This document shows, piece by piece, positions 22,201 through 31,303 of a stretch of 64,000 bases of DNA. The notes beneath the pieces are model-generated. The model did no database searches. It saw only the letters and a program-made list of their open reading frames with translations, and was not told the DNA's origin. The first letter of the stretch is position 1. Every line of letters begins with the position of its first letter. This DNA comes from Planctomycetota bacterium (lineage in GTDB: Bacteria; Planctomycetota; UBA1135; UBA2386). The stretch covers positions 709,001 to 773,000 of the forward strand of contig JADJPQ010000001.1 of assembly GCA_016713175.1 (NCBI GenBank), read 5' to 3'. The position numbers were made by a program, and so were the translations under genes.

Positions 22201-24555
22201 TCAGAATACAGTGGTCGAGAGGTGATTGAGTGGCGCGGCGCGCCCGTCGCTGCCGACAGCCACTCCCTGGATCTGCAGGACCAATCCTCGCAGACCAGGC
22301 TGTGCCGGAATCGGCAGCGAATCGTCGACTGGCTGCCCCGTGACCGCGACCAGCACCCGGCCTGGCACGATCGCTGCCGGATCCAGGAACAGCACGCCGC
22401 CGAACATCGCGATGCCGCCGGGTGCTCGGCCGAGGCTGAACAGCGGCAGCGCGACGGCGACACCGGTGCCGTAGCCTCGCTCGGCCACGAAGCGGAAGCC
22501 CAACGACCGTCCGAGACGCGCTGGCGCGGTCAGTTGCAGCTGCCGATGGCCGTTCAGCCACACCTGATTGCCGTCGAGCAGGTCGAGGTCGCCATCGCCA
22601 TCGAAATCGACTGCGCCCAACGGGTTGGTCGGCCACGGGCCGCGTTGCACCGAGACTTCGTGGAACCGGCCGTTGCCGCCATTGCGCAGCGCCCGGCCGC
22701 CGGCCGCGACGAGGTCGGTCCGGCCGTCTTCGTCGAAGTCGATGACGACGACTCGTGTCGTCGGAATGCGCTCCTCGATCTGGGACAGGGTGACGTCCTG
22801 CCACGCGTCACCGACCCGATCAAGGATCGCCAGCGTCGGCAGACCGAACACGATCTCCAGTGCGGGATCGCCATCGAGCTGGGCGAACTGGCCGCGGTCG
22901 GCGTCGGCGGGGCCGTTCACGGCGCCGGCGTCGTCGGCGAAGGTGCCGTCACCGCGGTTGCGCAACACGAACGGCGCGGCGGCGAGGTTGACCAGCGATC
23001 GTCCGAACAGCAGGTCGGCGTCGCCGTCGGCGTCGAAGTCGCCGAGGTCGGCGAGCAGGATGCCCGGATCATGCCTGGCCAGCGCCGAAGCGACTTCGAC
23101 GAACACCAGGTTGCCGCGGTTGTCGAACAGCGTGATGCCGACATCGGTCGTCGCCAGGATGTCCTGGTCGCCGTCGCCGTCGCGGTCGAAGGCGGTGACG
23201 AACCATGGCTGGGCGCACGGGACCTGCTGCGTGCTGAAACCGCCACGTCCATCGTTGATGCCGACTACGATGGCCCGGGAGCCGGCCGCGAGCAGATCGA
23301 GATCGCCATCACCGTCGACGTCGGCAGTGCGGCGTTCGCCCTGGAACAGGGTTGCCGGCAACGGTTCGTCGGGAACCAGCGTCGAGGCTTCGTTGCGGGC
23401 TCGCTCGCGGTCGCTGCCCAACAGGTCGGTGTCGCCGTCGCGATCGAGGTCGGCGGCGAACGTCGCCACCCGCGGGATCGGCGTGGCGAATCGGCGGCCG
23501 CCGATATTGGTCGTGAAGCCGTTGGTCCAGTGCAGGTCGGGGAAGCCATCACCGTTCCAATCGCAGATGCCCAGCAGCGTTTCGGCGAGCGTCTCGCGCC
23601 AGGTGAACGCGGCCGGACCGTTGCCGATCAACACCTGGCCGCCGAGCAGCAGGTCGATCTGGCCATCACCATCGAGGTCACCTGCGTGCGCCAGGCTTCG
23701 GGTCGACGACGAGTACGTCGGCAGGCTGCCGCTCGCGTCGCTGAATCGGCCGGTCCCGTCATTGCGGAAGAGCCAGGCCCTCGGGCCGGCCAGGTCGAGA
23801 TCCCCATCGCGATCGAGGTCGAACGTCACGACGCCGTGTTGGCCACCGGCTGGTGGTTGGGGCGGCAACCGAGCGGCGCTCTCGTCGACGAAGGCATTGC
23901 CGCGGCGCATCCACAAGCGGGAAGGGTTGTCCACCGCCAGGAGGTCCTCGGCGCCATCGCGGTCGAAGTCCCCGAACGCGATCTGCCCCGCCGCGGGCCC
24001 GGTCGGGAGCGTCCATGGCCCCGGCCCGAACGTTCCGCCACCGTCGTTGCGGGCGGCGGTCCAAAAGCCGCCCACCGCGGCGAGCAGGTCGAGGTCGCCG
24101 TCGCGATCCAGATCGCGCAGCCAGACCAGGGTCGCCTGGGATCCGCCGGGCAACGGAATGGCGTTGCCGGCGACGAGCACGCTGCCGTCGTTGCGCAACA
24201 CGATGGCGCCCCCGGCGGCCAACCCCCCGATCAGGTCGAGGTCGCCATCGCCATCGACATCCCCGACAGGCGCATGGCTCCAGGCCGGCCGGACCAGCCC
24301 CGGCACCGGCAGATCCGCGATGCGCTCGAACGTGCCCACACCGGTGCTGCGCAGGGTCAGGGCGCGCCCGCCCGCAGGACCCACCAACACCAGGTCGTCG
24401 TCGCCATCGCGATCCAGGTCGATCGGCGCCAGGATCGCCTCGCCAGCCAGCATCACCGGGGCCGGTTGCTGGGTGAACTGTTGGGCATCGACTCCGGTTG
24501 CAACGAGTGCGAACGCCAGGCAGCTGGCCAGGTGGACGTCTTTGGCGCGATGCAC
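22201..24555 (-). CDS. Secreted FG-GAP/VCBS repeat protein, paralogue 3 of 3
   Basis: This protein has 784 residues when started at the GTG at 24555, which gives VHRAKDVHLASCLAFALVATGVDAQ, a plausible signal. The open frame runs further upstream without a signal-like start, and the length now matches paralogues 1 and 2. It has the same architecture: QQFTQQPAPVMLAGEAILAPIDLDRDGDDDL, about fourteen DxDGDG repeats, then a C-terminal module (MFGGVLFLDPAAIVPG ... IPAQPGLRGLVLQIQG). It is first of the triplet in transcription order, 116 bp after the kelch gene. The start codon is the least certain part. Confidence 0.75.
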   Translation of the reverse strand: MHRAKDVHLASCLAFALVATGVDAQQFTQQPAPVMLAGEAILAPIDLDRDGDDDLVLVGPAGGRALTLRSTGVGTFERIADLPVPGLVRPAWSHAPVGDVDGDGDLDLIGGLAAGGAIVLRNDGSVLVAGNAIPLPGGSQATLVWLRDLDRDGDLDLLAAVGGFWTAARNDGGGTFGPGPWTLPTGPAAGQIAFGDFDRDGAEDLLAVDNPSRLWMRRGNAFVDESAARLPPQPPAGGQHGVVTFDLDRDGDLDLAGPRAWLFRNDGTGRFSDASGSLPTYSSSTRSLAHAGDLDGDGQIDLLLGGQVLIGNGPAAFTWRETLAETLLGICDWNGDGFPDLHWTNGFTTNIGGRRFATPIPRVATFAADLDRDGDTDLLGSDRERARNEASTLVPDEPLPATLFQGERRTADVDGDGDLDLLAAGSRAIVVGINDGRGGFSTQQVPCAQPWFVTAFDRDGDGDQDILATTDVGITLFDNRGNLVFVEVASALARHDPGILLADLGDFDADGDADLLFGRSLVNLAAAPFVLRNRGDGTFADDAGAVNGPADADRGQFAQLDGDPALEIVFGLPTLAILDRVGDAWQDVTLSQIEERIPTTRVVVIDFDEDGRTDLVAAGGRALRNGGNGRFHEVSVQRGPWPTNPLGAVDFDGDGDLDLLDGNQVWLNGHRQLQLTAPARLGRSLGFRFVAERGYGTGVAVALPLFSLGRAPGGIAMFGGVLFLDPAAIVPGRVLVAVTGQPVDDSLPIPAQPGLRGLVLQIQGVAVGSDGRAAPLNHLSTTVF

Positions 24556-24671
24556 GCGAAGTTCCTCGGGAGAACGGCAGGGTGTGGGGTGGAGGACATA
24601 GTCCGGATCGCGGCGCCGGTGACGCGTTCGCCATGCAAACCAGCGCTGCCACCGATGCGTCGCCGGGCTGG

Positions 24672-26027
24672 TCATCGCCAGCCGGTCAGCGTTTCCCCGG
24701 CGTTGCTGACCGCGGCGCCGCCGGCAATGGTCGGATCCAGCACGACACCCTGCTGGCGGATGCGGACGCCGACGAGCGCCGGCGTCATGGGCACCAACAG
24801 GGACCACTCGGCGATTCCGCCGGTGATCGGCACGAACCGGAAGCTGTCCAGTGTGACCAGCGTGTCGCAGCCGGCGGGCAGGCCAAGCCAGCCCAGGCTC
24901 TGCGGGGCGGTGCGTTGCAGGCCGGTGACGAACACGGCACCGGCGGCGTTGGCGTGGAACACGCGCAGGTGCGTCGAGAACGTGTCGCCGAGCCACGGCA
25001 GGCTGAACGGCGCGTTCGTCAGTCGTGGCGCATTGGCGCCGTTGACGCAACCCTGGCCGTATTCGGTGAAGCTCGCTGGCAACGAAGTTGCGAAGCTCCA
25101 GGTGTCGTTCAGGTAGCCGGTTTGCGTGCGGCCGCCGTGCAGGACGACTTCGCGGCGGATCGGATCGTAGACCAGGTGGCTGTCGGCACGCGGCATCGGG
25201 CCGAGCACGCCGAGCGGTGTCCACGCCGTCCCGTCCCATTCCCAGGTCATCGCATCCACGAACAGGCCGCCAAACAGCACGACGCGCCGCCGGGCCGGGT
25301 CGGTCGCCATCGAATGCGCGGCCCGCGGCCACGGCGGCGTCGCCGGCAAGTGCCGTTGCCAGTTCGCGCCGTCGAGCGTCCAGGTGTCGTCGAATGTGGT
25401 CAACAGGTCGCCGCCGCCGAACAGCAGCAGTTGCTGCGTGCTCGGATCGAAGGTCATCGCCGCGTAGGCGCGCGCCGATGGTCCGGCGCCGGTCGGCACC
25501 TGCGTCCAGCGCGACGTCCATTCCCACGTGGTGTTCTGCAGGTTGCTGTTGCCGTCGTAGCCGCCGAACAGCACGACGCGGCGACCGATCGGATCGGTCG
25601 CGAGGGCGTAGCCGCTGCGTGCAGCCGGCGCGGTGCTGTGCGCCACCGAGGTCCATCGCCCCATCGCGTCGAGCAGCCAGGTCGTGAGGCGCGGCGCCGC
25701 ACCGCCTTCGTAGAGCACGATCCGGTGCCCGAGCGGATCCCAGGCCATCTGCCGACCGATCAGACTGCCCGGGTTGAGGACGGCCGGCACCAGCGTCCAG
25801 TCACTGCCGTTCCACCGCCAGGTGTCGTTGCGCGGCTGTTGCCCGATCGGGTCGACTCCGCCGTAGAGGATGACATCGCCGGTGTCCTCGAACGTGGCCA
25901 TCGCGGCATCGACGCGGAGGGGAGGTGCCGTCAGCGGATACTCGCGAGTCCAGCGTGCCTGGGCGCACAGCCAGCCAGGCACGCACAGCGCGGAGGCGAC
26001 GAAAGCTGACAGAGGTGCCGGGTGCAT
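24672..26027 (-). CDS. Secreted kelch-repeat protein
   Basis: This 451-residue exported protein has a signal (PAPLSAFVASALCVPGWLCAQ). It carries about six kelch-like repeats of ~50 residues (VILYGGVDPIGQ...NDTWRWNGSDW, RIVLYEGG, RVVLFGGYDGNS...TTWEWTS, QLLLFGGGDLL...DTWTLDG, RVVLFGGLF...MTWEWDG, EVVLHGGRTQTGY...DTWSF). These should form a beta-propeller. After it (EYGQGCVNGANAPRL onward) comes the recurrent C-terminal module, in the flavour with LPAGCDTLVTLDS and TPALVGVRIRQQG. It is read leftward, upstream of the FG-GAP triplet. No enzymatic residues are recognised. Confidence 0.8.
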   Translation of the reverse strand: MHPAPLSAFVASALCVPGWLCAQARWTREYPLTAPPLRVDAAMATFEDTGDVILYGGVDPIGQQPRNDTWRWNGSDWTLVPAVLNPGSLIGRQMAWDPLGHRIVLYEGGAAPRLTTWLLDAMGRWTSVAHSTAPAARSGYALATDPIGRRVVLFGGYDGNSNLQNTTWEWTSRWTQVPTGAGPSARAYAAMTFDPSTQQLLLFGGGDLLTTFDDTWTLDGANWQRHLPATPPWPRAAHSMATDPARRRVVLFGGLFVDAMTWEWDGTAWTPLGVLGPMPRADSHLVYDPIRREVVLHGGRTQTGYLNDTWSFATSLPASFTEYGQGCVNGANAPRLTNAPFSLPWLGDTFSTHLRVFHANAAGAVFVTGLQRTAPQSLGWLGLPAGCDTLVTLDSFRFVPITGGIAEWSLLVPMTPALVGVRIRQQGVVLDPTIAGGAAVSNAGETLTGWR

Positions 26028-26191
26028 GGGGGGCTGTCGACGATAGCGTCGTCCGGATACCTTGCGGCCTGATGTTCGCCGCCTCGGTCTGATCGCCGCG
26101 CCTCTTGGCGCGGCACTCCTGTCCGCGAACCGTCGATCACGGCGGTCCGTATTTCCCTGTACGAAGGAGTTTCAGGTTCCGAGGTTTCCCC

Positions 26192-27328
26192 ATGGCAGGT
26201 TCGAGTGAAGAGGACCGGCGCAAGCAAGTCGCGCGGTTCAAGAAGCAGAGCAAGCACTGGTTGACGCGCGAGCAGGAACTGCAACAGCAGCAGCAGGCAA
26301 AGGCGCGCAAGGCCGGGCGGATCAAGCAGCGTCACGACGATTGGTCGGCAGACGACGACGATCCGGCGGTGTTCGAGAAGATCGCGCGGCCCGGGCGTGA
26401 ACGGCCGCGGCCGGCACTGTCGCCGGCGGCGATCGAAGGGTTGCCGCGCGGCACCGTCACCGCGGTGCACGCCGGCCGTGTCGAGATCGACTTCGCGCCG
26501 GCCCGCCTGGCCTCGGCGATGGTCAATGATCCCGAGCAACGGCTCGCGGTCGGCGACGAGGTGGCGTTCGAGGTCACCGATGGGCCACCGCGCATCGTCG
26601 CGCGACTGCCCCGGCGCAGCGTGCTGGCGCGGCCCGATCCCGGCAATGAGCATCGCGAACTGGTGCTGGCGGCCAACGTCGATCTCGTCGTGATCGTCGT
26701 CGCCGCCGCCGACCCGCCGTTGCGGCCGGGGTTGATCGACCGCTTCCTGCTGGCGCTGCAGCGCGGCGGCGCGGCGCCGCTGTTGTGTGTCAACAAGGTC
26801 GATCTGCTCGACGATGCCGGGCGCGCGCGGCTGGCGCTGATGCTGCAGCCGTACGAGGAGTTGGCGGTGCCGGTGATCCGGTGTTCGGCCAGTGCCGGGC
26901 TTGGCATCGACGAACTGCAAGCGCGGCTGCGTGGTCGCACTTGTGTGTTCGCCGGCCATTCCGGCGTCGGCAAGTCGTCGCTGCTGAACGCGATCGATCC
27001 GGCCGGCGGTCGCGCGACCGGCGCAGTGCGCGATTTCGACGGCAAGGGCCGTCACACGACGACCGCGGCGATGATGCGGCAGCTGTCCGACGGTACCCGC
27101 GTGATCGACACGCCCGGGATCCGGGCGCTGGGCCTGCAGGAGTTGACACGCGACGAACTGCAGGCCGCCTTTGCCGATCTGCAGGCGTTCGCCGGCGGCT
27201 GCCGCTTCGCCGACTGTTCGCACGCGCATGAGCCCGACTGCGCGGTGCGCGCGGCCGTCGCCGCGGGGCGGCTGTCAGCGGCCAGGCATGGCTCCTGGTT
27301 GCGACTGCAGGCTGGCGATGACGGGTAG
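26192..27328 (+). CDS. rsgA: Small ribosomal subunit biogenesis GTPase RsgA
   Basis: This 378-residue circularly permuted GTPase helps the last steps of 30S subunit maturation. An N-terminal basic, Gln-rich extension (to ~80) precedes the OB-fold. The GTPase motifs come in permuted order: NKVD (G4), SASAGLGIDEL (G5), GHSGVGKSSLLNAI (P-loop, residues 255-262), the DTPG motif in RVIDTPGIRALGL, and the Zn-binding CRFADCSHAHEPDC (C337, C342, H344, C350). The ATG at 26192 follows GAGG at 26181-26184 with a 7-base gap, which supports it over an upstream frame-open start. It stands alone between surface-protein genes. Confidence 0.93.
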   Translation: MAGSSEEDRRKQVARFKKQSKHWLTREQELQQQQQAKARKAGRIKQRHDDWSADDDDPAVFEKIARPGRERPRPALSPAAIEGLPRGTVTAVHAGRVEIDFAPARLASAMVNDPEQRLAVGDEVAFEVTDGPPRIVARLPRRSVLARPDPGNEHRELVLAANVDLVVIVVAAADPPLRPGLIDRFLLALQRGGAAPLLCVNKVDLLDDAGRARLALMLQPYEELAVPVIRCSASAGLGIDELQARLRGRTCVFAGHSGVGKSSLLNAIDPAGGRATGAVRDFDGKGRHTTTAAMMRQLSDGTRVIDTPGIRALGLQELTRDELQAAFADLQAFAGGCRFADCSHAHEPDCAVRAAVAAGRLSAARHGSWLRLQAGDDG

Positions 27329-27349
27329 ACGTCCCGTGTCACGCCGAGA

Positions 27350-27376
27350 GGCCGGCAGGAACGGCAATCGCCGGCC
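27350..27376. terminator. Possible bidirectional hairpin between rsgA and the convergent gene
   Basis: A perfect 7-bp GC stem (GGCCGGC at 27350-27356, GCCGGCC at 27370-27376) with a 13-base loop lies in the 56-bp gap between two converging genes. There is no T tract. It is weak by itself because short GC stems are common at this composition. Confidence 0.3.
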
Positions 27377-27384
27377 GGCACCGT

Positions 27385-29097
27385 TCACTGGCAGCGCTGC
27401 ACGGTCAGCGTCGCGCAATCGACCGTCGTGTCGTCCTGGATCATCAGGTCCAGGGCGCCATTGGCTTCGATCGCTGCCAACAGGTCGATGGTGCCGCCAC
27501 CCGCCAGCGGCAGGGCCGACAGGTCGAGGCACACGTCGAGCACCTGACCGTAACCCCAGGTGCCGCCGGCTCCCGGCAGATCCCGGATGTTGCGTCCCCA
27601 CAGGAAGGACGTTCCGCCGATCACGAGAGACACCGAGTCGTTGCTCGACAGGCTGCTGTTGCTGCGCAGGTGCAGGTTGAGCGACATGCCCACGATCGTG
27701 GTGCCGGGCCCGGCCGGAATCGGCAGCGTGTCGAGGATGAACCGGTTGGGGCTCGGCTCGTCGTAGCTGCCGAGCACCGCCGCCGGCCAGTTGGTTGCCT
27801 GGAGTGCGAGCAACGCCGCGCCCGGCGTCGTCGGCTCGGTCGGCGACGCGAAGTCGTCGCATTGGCCGGCCGTGGTCGCGACGCGCGCCGCCGGATCGTA
27901 GTACCAGCACAACGCGAACGTCCCGCCGGCGAACGCCAACCCTCCGTTCACGGAGATCTGGATCGTCGTGGCATTCGGCGCGAACGCCTGCAGACCGTAT
28001 TGCGCCAGCCGGAAGCTCAGCATGAACGCCAGGTAGTTGGCGCGCGCGGCGTCGTTCATGCCGCACGTCCAGACTTCCTCCACCTGGTACTCGATCCGGT
28101 GGTAGTTGCCCTGCTGGTCGTACCACCAGAACTCGCTGGCAATCACGCCAAAGCGGACGCCGTCGCACAGATCGGGCAGCGTCGCGGTGAACTGACCGTT
28201 CTGCTGGTCGAACCATGCATAGCCGTCGGCGCACGGCGCGCAGCCGCCCCCGGCGTTGAAGCGTTCGATCGGAGTGAACTGCTGCGACGACATGCCCATG
28301 TTGGCGGGCGTGACCGCCGCCTGGCCCCAGTTCCACGCGGGTCGCGTCGCCGTGGCGCCCGGGATGTTCGGCAGCGCCGCGGTCTGGCCAGCACCATTGA
28401 TGAATCCGAGACGGCCAGCCACGGCGCCGGGACGCACCGCCTTGATCGTCGCGCGCATCTCGGTCGTCGACTTCGATGTCACTTTCAGGAATGCCTGGAT
28501 GCGATCGCTCGCATCGGCAACCGCCATGCAGACGTTGGTCGGCGGCCCGGCGCCGAAGTTGGCGCCGCGCACGATGACTTCGTCGCCCGCCCCGCCGCTG
28601 AGCACGCTGAGGCTCGCGATCGTCGGGCCGGAACTCACCGGCATCGCCACGATGTCGAGCGCTTCGGTCGCGCCGTCCAGCAGGCCGGGGTTGCCGAACA
28701 GGATGAGCGCCTGTGCAAACAGGCGACCTCCGACCGGCAGCACCGGCGGGATCGACACGGTCGCGCGCCCTTGGGCGTCCAGCGGCAGGGACACGGTGAA
28801 GTCGGGCGACACGAACGCCTGGCAACCGGGGTTGCCGAACGGCGCGAACGAGAACGGCAGCGGAATGCCGTTCCAGGTCGTGTTGCTGAAGCCCAGGAAC
28901 AGGTACGCGGTCTTGCCAGGGGGGCCGGTCACTTCGATGGTGAACGGCGAACCCGCGAACGGGGCTCCGAGCACTGCGATCTGTGGCGTCGTGGCATTGC
29001 CCGACGGGCAGGCGGCCCCGAAGGGCGTGACCTGGGCAGAAAGGAACTGGGTGAACAAGGCCGACATGGCCATTGCCGAAGACAGGGAACGGATCAT
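27385..29097 (-). CDS. Secreted protein with N-terminal recurrent module and IPT/TIG-like segment
   Basis: This 570-residue exported protein has the signal RSLSSAMAMSALFTQFLSAQ. Residues ~25-120 are the recurrent module at the N-terminus (GSPFTIEVTGPPGKTAYLFL, FSNTTWNGIPLPF, FGNPGCQAFVSPD), very close to the module in the fragment at 54.9 kb. An IPT/TIG-like segment follows (GPTIASLSVLSGGAGDEVIVRGANFG). The C-terminal ~350 residues include VCMAVADASDRIQ, an Asn-rich beta region and IRDLPGAGGTWGYGQVLDVCLDLS, and are not assigned. It is convergent with rsgA and has a 489-bp upstream gap. Confidence 0.7.
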   Translation of the reverse strand: MIRSLSSAMAMSALFTQFLSAQVTPFGAACPSGNATTPQIAVLGAPFAGSPFTIEVTGPPGKTAYLFLGFSNTTWNGIPLPFSFAPFGNPGCQAFVSPDFTVSLPLDAQGRATVSIPPVLPVGGRLFAQALILFGNPGLLDGATEALDIVAMPVSSGPTIASLSVLSGGAGDEVIVRGANFGAGPPTNVCMAVADASDRIQAFLKVTSKSTTEMRATIKAVRPGAVAGRLGFINGAGQTAALPNIPGATATRPAWNWGQAAVTPANMGMSSQQFTPIERFNAGGGCAPCADGYAWFDQQNGQFTATLPDLCDGVRFGVIASEFWWYDQQGNYHRIEYQVEEVWTCGMNDAARANYLAFMLSFRLAQYGLQAFAPNATTIQISVNGGLAFAGGTFALCWYYDPAARVATTAGQCDDFASPTEPTTPGAALLALQATNWPAAVLGSYDEPSPNRFILDTLPIPAGPGTTIVGMSLNLHLRSNSSLSSNDSVSLVIGGTSFLWGRNIRDLPGAGGTWGYGQVLDVCLDLSALPLAGGGTIDLLAAIEANGALDLMIQDDTTVDCATLTVQRCQ

Positions 29098-29586
29098 CTG
29101 GACCTCTGGTTGGGCGGCGCGGGGGCGCCGCGGTTGCCAGCGAGATGACCCGGCCGCTACGCGGTCGGACCGGCGGGCGAAGAAACTGCTCGATCCGGTC
29201 CATTCCCCGCTGGTGGCAGGACGCTCGGATGCGGTGCCTGTGCGGCTTTCCCGAGCTCGGAAAGCTGGTGGCGTGGGTTGCCGACCGCAAACCCATCGGC
29301 GCGCGCCTCACACCTGAGGCGGCCGGCGGCCAACCCCCGGCGCGATATCGGGTGTGGCCGGGGGGGCCGGTCGGTTCCCGCGAGCGCGCTGGCTGAGCGG
29401 CGCTCGTCCCCCGTACGACCAGGCTCGTTGTTCTTCGCACTGCAGGACAGGTCACCGAACAGGCGCGCGCGGTCGTCGAGGGGCAGGCGCGGCAGGCGCG
29501 GCAGGCGCGTGGGCCGGTCGCGGGATGGTCTGAATCGTCGTAGCTTCGACCTTCCCGAACTCATGCATTCCGAGGAGCCCGGTTCC
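29098..29586. other. 489-bp intergenic region, no gene recognised
   Basis: This gap lies between two divergently transcribed secreted-protein genes and so should hold both promoters. Open frames cross it on both strands, but their translations are Arg/Pro-rich and look like GC-driven shadows. No repeat, hairpin or clear -35/-10 pair was recognised. A GAGGAG at 29573-29578 serves as ribosome-binding site for the gene at 29587. Confidence 0.5.
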
Positions 29587-31230
29587 ATGCGCGGTCGCAA
29601 TCTCGTCGGCGTTCTCCCGGTCTTGGCGGTCGCGTCGGCAGCGATCGCCCAGACCTCGCAGCTGGTCACACCGCGGCCATCGACGGTGCGTCAGTGCGGC
29701 CCGATGGCTCTCGGGGACTTCGACTCGGATGGCCTGCCTGATCTGGTGATCGGCAACTACGAATACCTGCAGTCGTCCGCGATGATCGCCGTGCACCGGA
29801 ACCTCAGCCGCCAGGTCCCAGGCCTGTTCGACGCGGGCCTGGCCCTGACGGCGGCCAACGGCGCGAATCTGGTCGAGCCGGCGGATCTGGACGGCGATGG
29901 GCGCCTGGATGTCATCTGTGCCTCGGGTCTGGAGGGTGCGTTCTGTCACGTGCCGCAGACCCTACAGGTGTTCCTGAACAACTCCCCGCAGGCATCCCTG
30001 CTGTCGTTCGCGGCCTCGCCGGCGCAGTCCCTGAACTACAAGGTGATGGCGATCGAATATGCGGACTTCCTGCCCGCTGCCGGGCGGGAAGTCGCCCTGC
30101 TGGATGGGTGTGGCAACGCGGTGCGCTTCTACGCTTTCGCTTCGTCGCCGGCACCCAGGTTCACCGAGATCGCCAACGTCGCCGTTGGCAGCTCACCGAT
30201 CGTGATGGAGTCTGCCGACCTGGATTCGGACGGGGACATCGACCTCGTCACCGGCAACAGTCAATCCACGACGGTGCTGTACAATCTCGGCTCGGGGACG
30301 TTCTTCGCGCACCACATCAGCCTGCCGGCGTCCAACGGTGTCGCCGTCGCCGATGTCGACGGTGACGGCCGGCTCGATCTGGCGCTGGCGACGGACGGTA
30401 GTGACGTGCCGGTGAGGCTGTGTCGGCACGTCGCGGTCGGTTCGTTTCTGGTCTCCGACCTGGCGATGCAGGGGGGCTGCTGCGCCTATCCGGCGCGGGT
30501 CGCGTTCGGCGACATCGACGGCGATGTGTATCCGGACCTGATCTACTGCAGGAACGGCGTGGGTAGCGGCCTCGATGCGATGGTCCGCCTCGGCACCGGC
30601 AGCGCGCCATGGTTTGGCCCGGCGGCACAATTCGCGCAGCTCGCAAGTCACGGCGCGAATGCGTCACAACACCTGGCGGTCGCCGACCTCGACGGCGTGG
30701 GTGGCGATGACCTCGTGCGCACACTGCCGTTCTTCCCGTCGAGCCAGATCGAGGTCTGGCGGAACACCACGCCGCAGGTCGGCCGCCCCTTTCCGGGCAG
30801 CGGTCGCGATTTCGAGCTGACGACGGTCGTGGTGGGACTCCAGCGCAGCCTGCTGCTTGGCGGCCAACCGGTGAAGAACGTGGCGGTCGGTGACACCGTG
30901 ACGGTCCACATCCGTTCGCCCCGGGGTACGTTCGTCGGTCAGACGGCGTTCCTCGGGGCTCAGGTCTTCCCGACGTCGACGCTGCCATCGCCGACCTTCC
31001 CGAGTCTCGGGCTGCATTTCGACATGGGTCGCCCGTTGTTCATGTTGTTCAACGGACTCGACCAGCCGTACCCACCGCCGCTCGGGCAGGGCGGACTGCC
31101 GGCGCCAGGGATCTACACCACCTTCGTGGTGCCGCCCGGAGTGCCAGCTGCTTTGAGCATCCTGTTGCAGGGCTTCGTGTTCGGAAGCCCGGGCTCGGCG
31201 GCCACGGATGGCCACGAATTGCGGACGTGA
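29587..31230 (+). CDS. Secreted FG-GAP repeat protein
   Basis: This 547-residue exported protein has the signal RGRNLVGVLPVLAVASAAIA. The ATG at 29587 follows GAGGAG with an 8-base gap, one of the clearest Shine-Dalgarno sites in the window. FG-GAP-type repeats run to about residue 390 (DFDSDGLPDLVI, DLDGDGRLDVI, DLDSDGDIDLVTG, DVDGDGRLDLALA, DIDGDVYPDLIY). The C-terminal ~140 residues carry a diverged recurrent module (VAVGDTVTVHIRSPRGT ... VPPGVPAALSILLQGF). It converges on another FG-GAP gene. Confidence 0.75.
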   Translation: MRGRNLVGVLPVLAVASAAIAQTSQLVTPRPSTVRQCGPMALGDFDSDGLPDLVIGNYEYLQSSAMIAVHRNLSRQVPGLFDAGLALTAANGANLVEPADLDGDGRLDVICASGLEGAFCHVPQTLQVFLNNSPQASLLSFAASPAQSLNYKVMAIEYADFLPAAGREVALLDGCGNAVRFYAFASSPAPRFTEIANVAVGSSPIVMESADLDSDGDIDLVTGNSQSTTVLYNLGSGTFFAHHISLPASNGVAVADVDGDGRLDLALATDGSDVPVRLCRHVAVGSFLVSDLAMQGGCCAYPARVAFGDIDGDVYPDLIYCRNGVGSGLDAMVRLGTGSAPWFGPAAQFAQLASHGANASQHLAVADLDGVGGDDLVRTLPFFPSSQIEVWRNTTPQVGRPFPGSGRDFELTTVVVGLQRSLLLGGQPVKNVAVGDTVTVHIRSPRGTFVGQTAFLGAQVFPTSTLPSPTFPSLGLHFDMGRPLFMLFNGLDQPYPPPLGQGGLPAPGIYTTFVVPPGVPAALSILLQGFVFGSPGSAATDGHELRT

Positions 31231-31303
31231 GCCTGACCGCCGACTTCGATGGTAGGCGGCCGGTCCGCGGCGCGGGGCACGGAGCTGAGTCGGCGGCAAC
31301 CTT

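Noticed and set aside
17410..24555. Regular short repeats rich in GATCGCCATCG-type sequence, considered as a CRISPR or satellite array
   Set aside because: They encode the DxDGDGxxDL motifs of FG-GAP repeats. Spacing follows protein repeats, and there are no constant spacers or repeats.
22201..25656. An 1151-residue form of the third FG-GAP protein
   Set aside because: The added N-terminus is antisense-like sequence through the kelch gene on the same strand and hides the signal peptide; the GTG at 24555 fits the paralogues.
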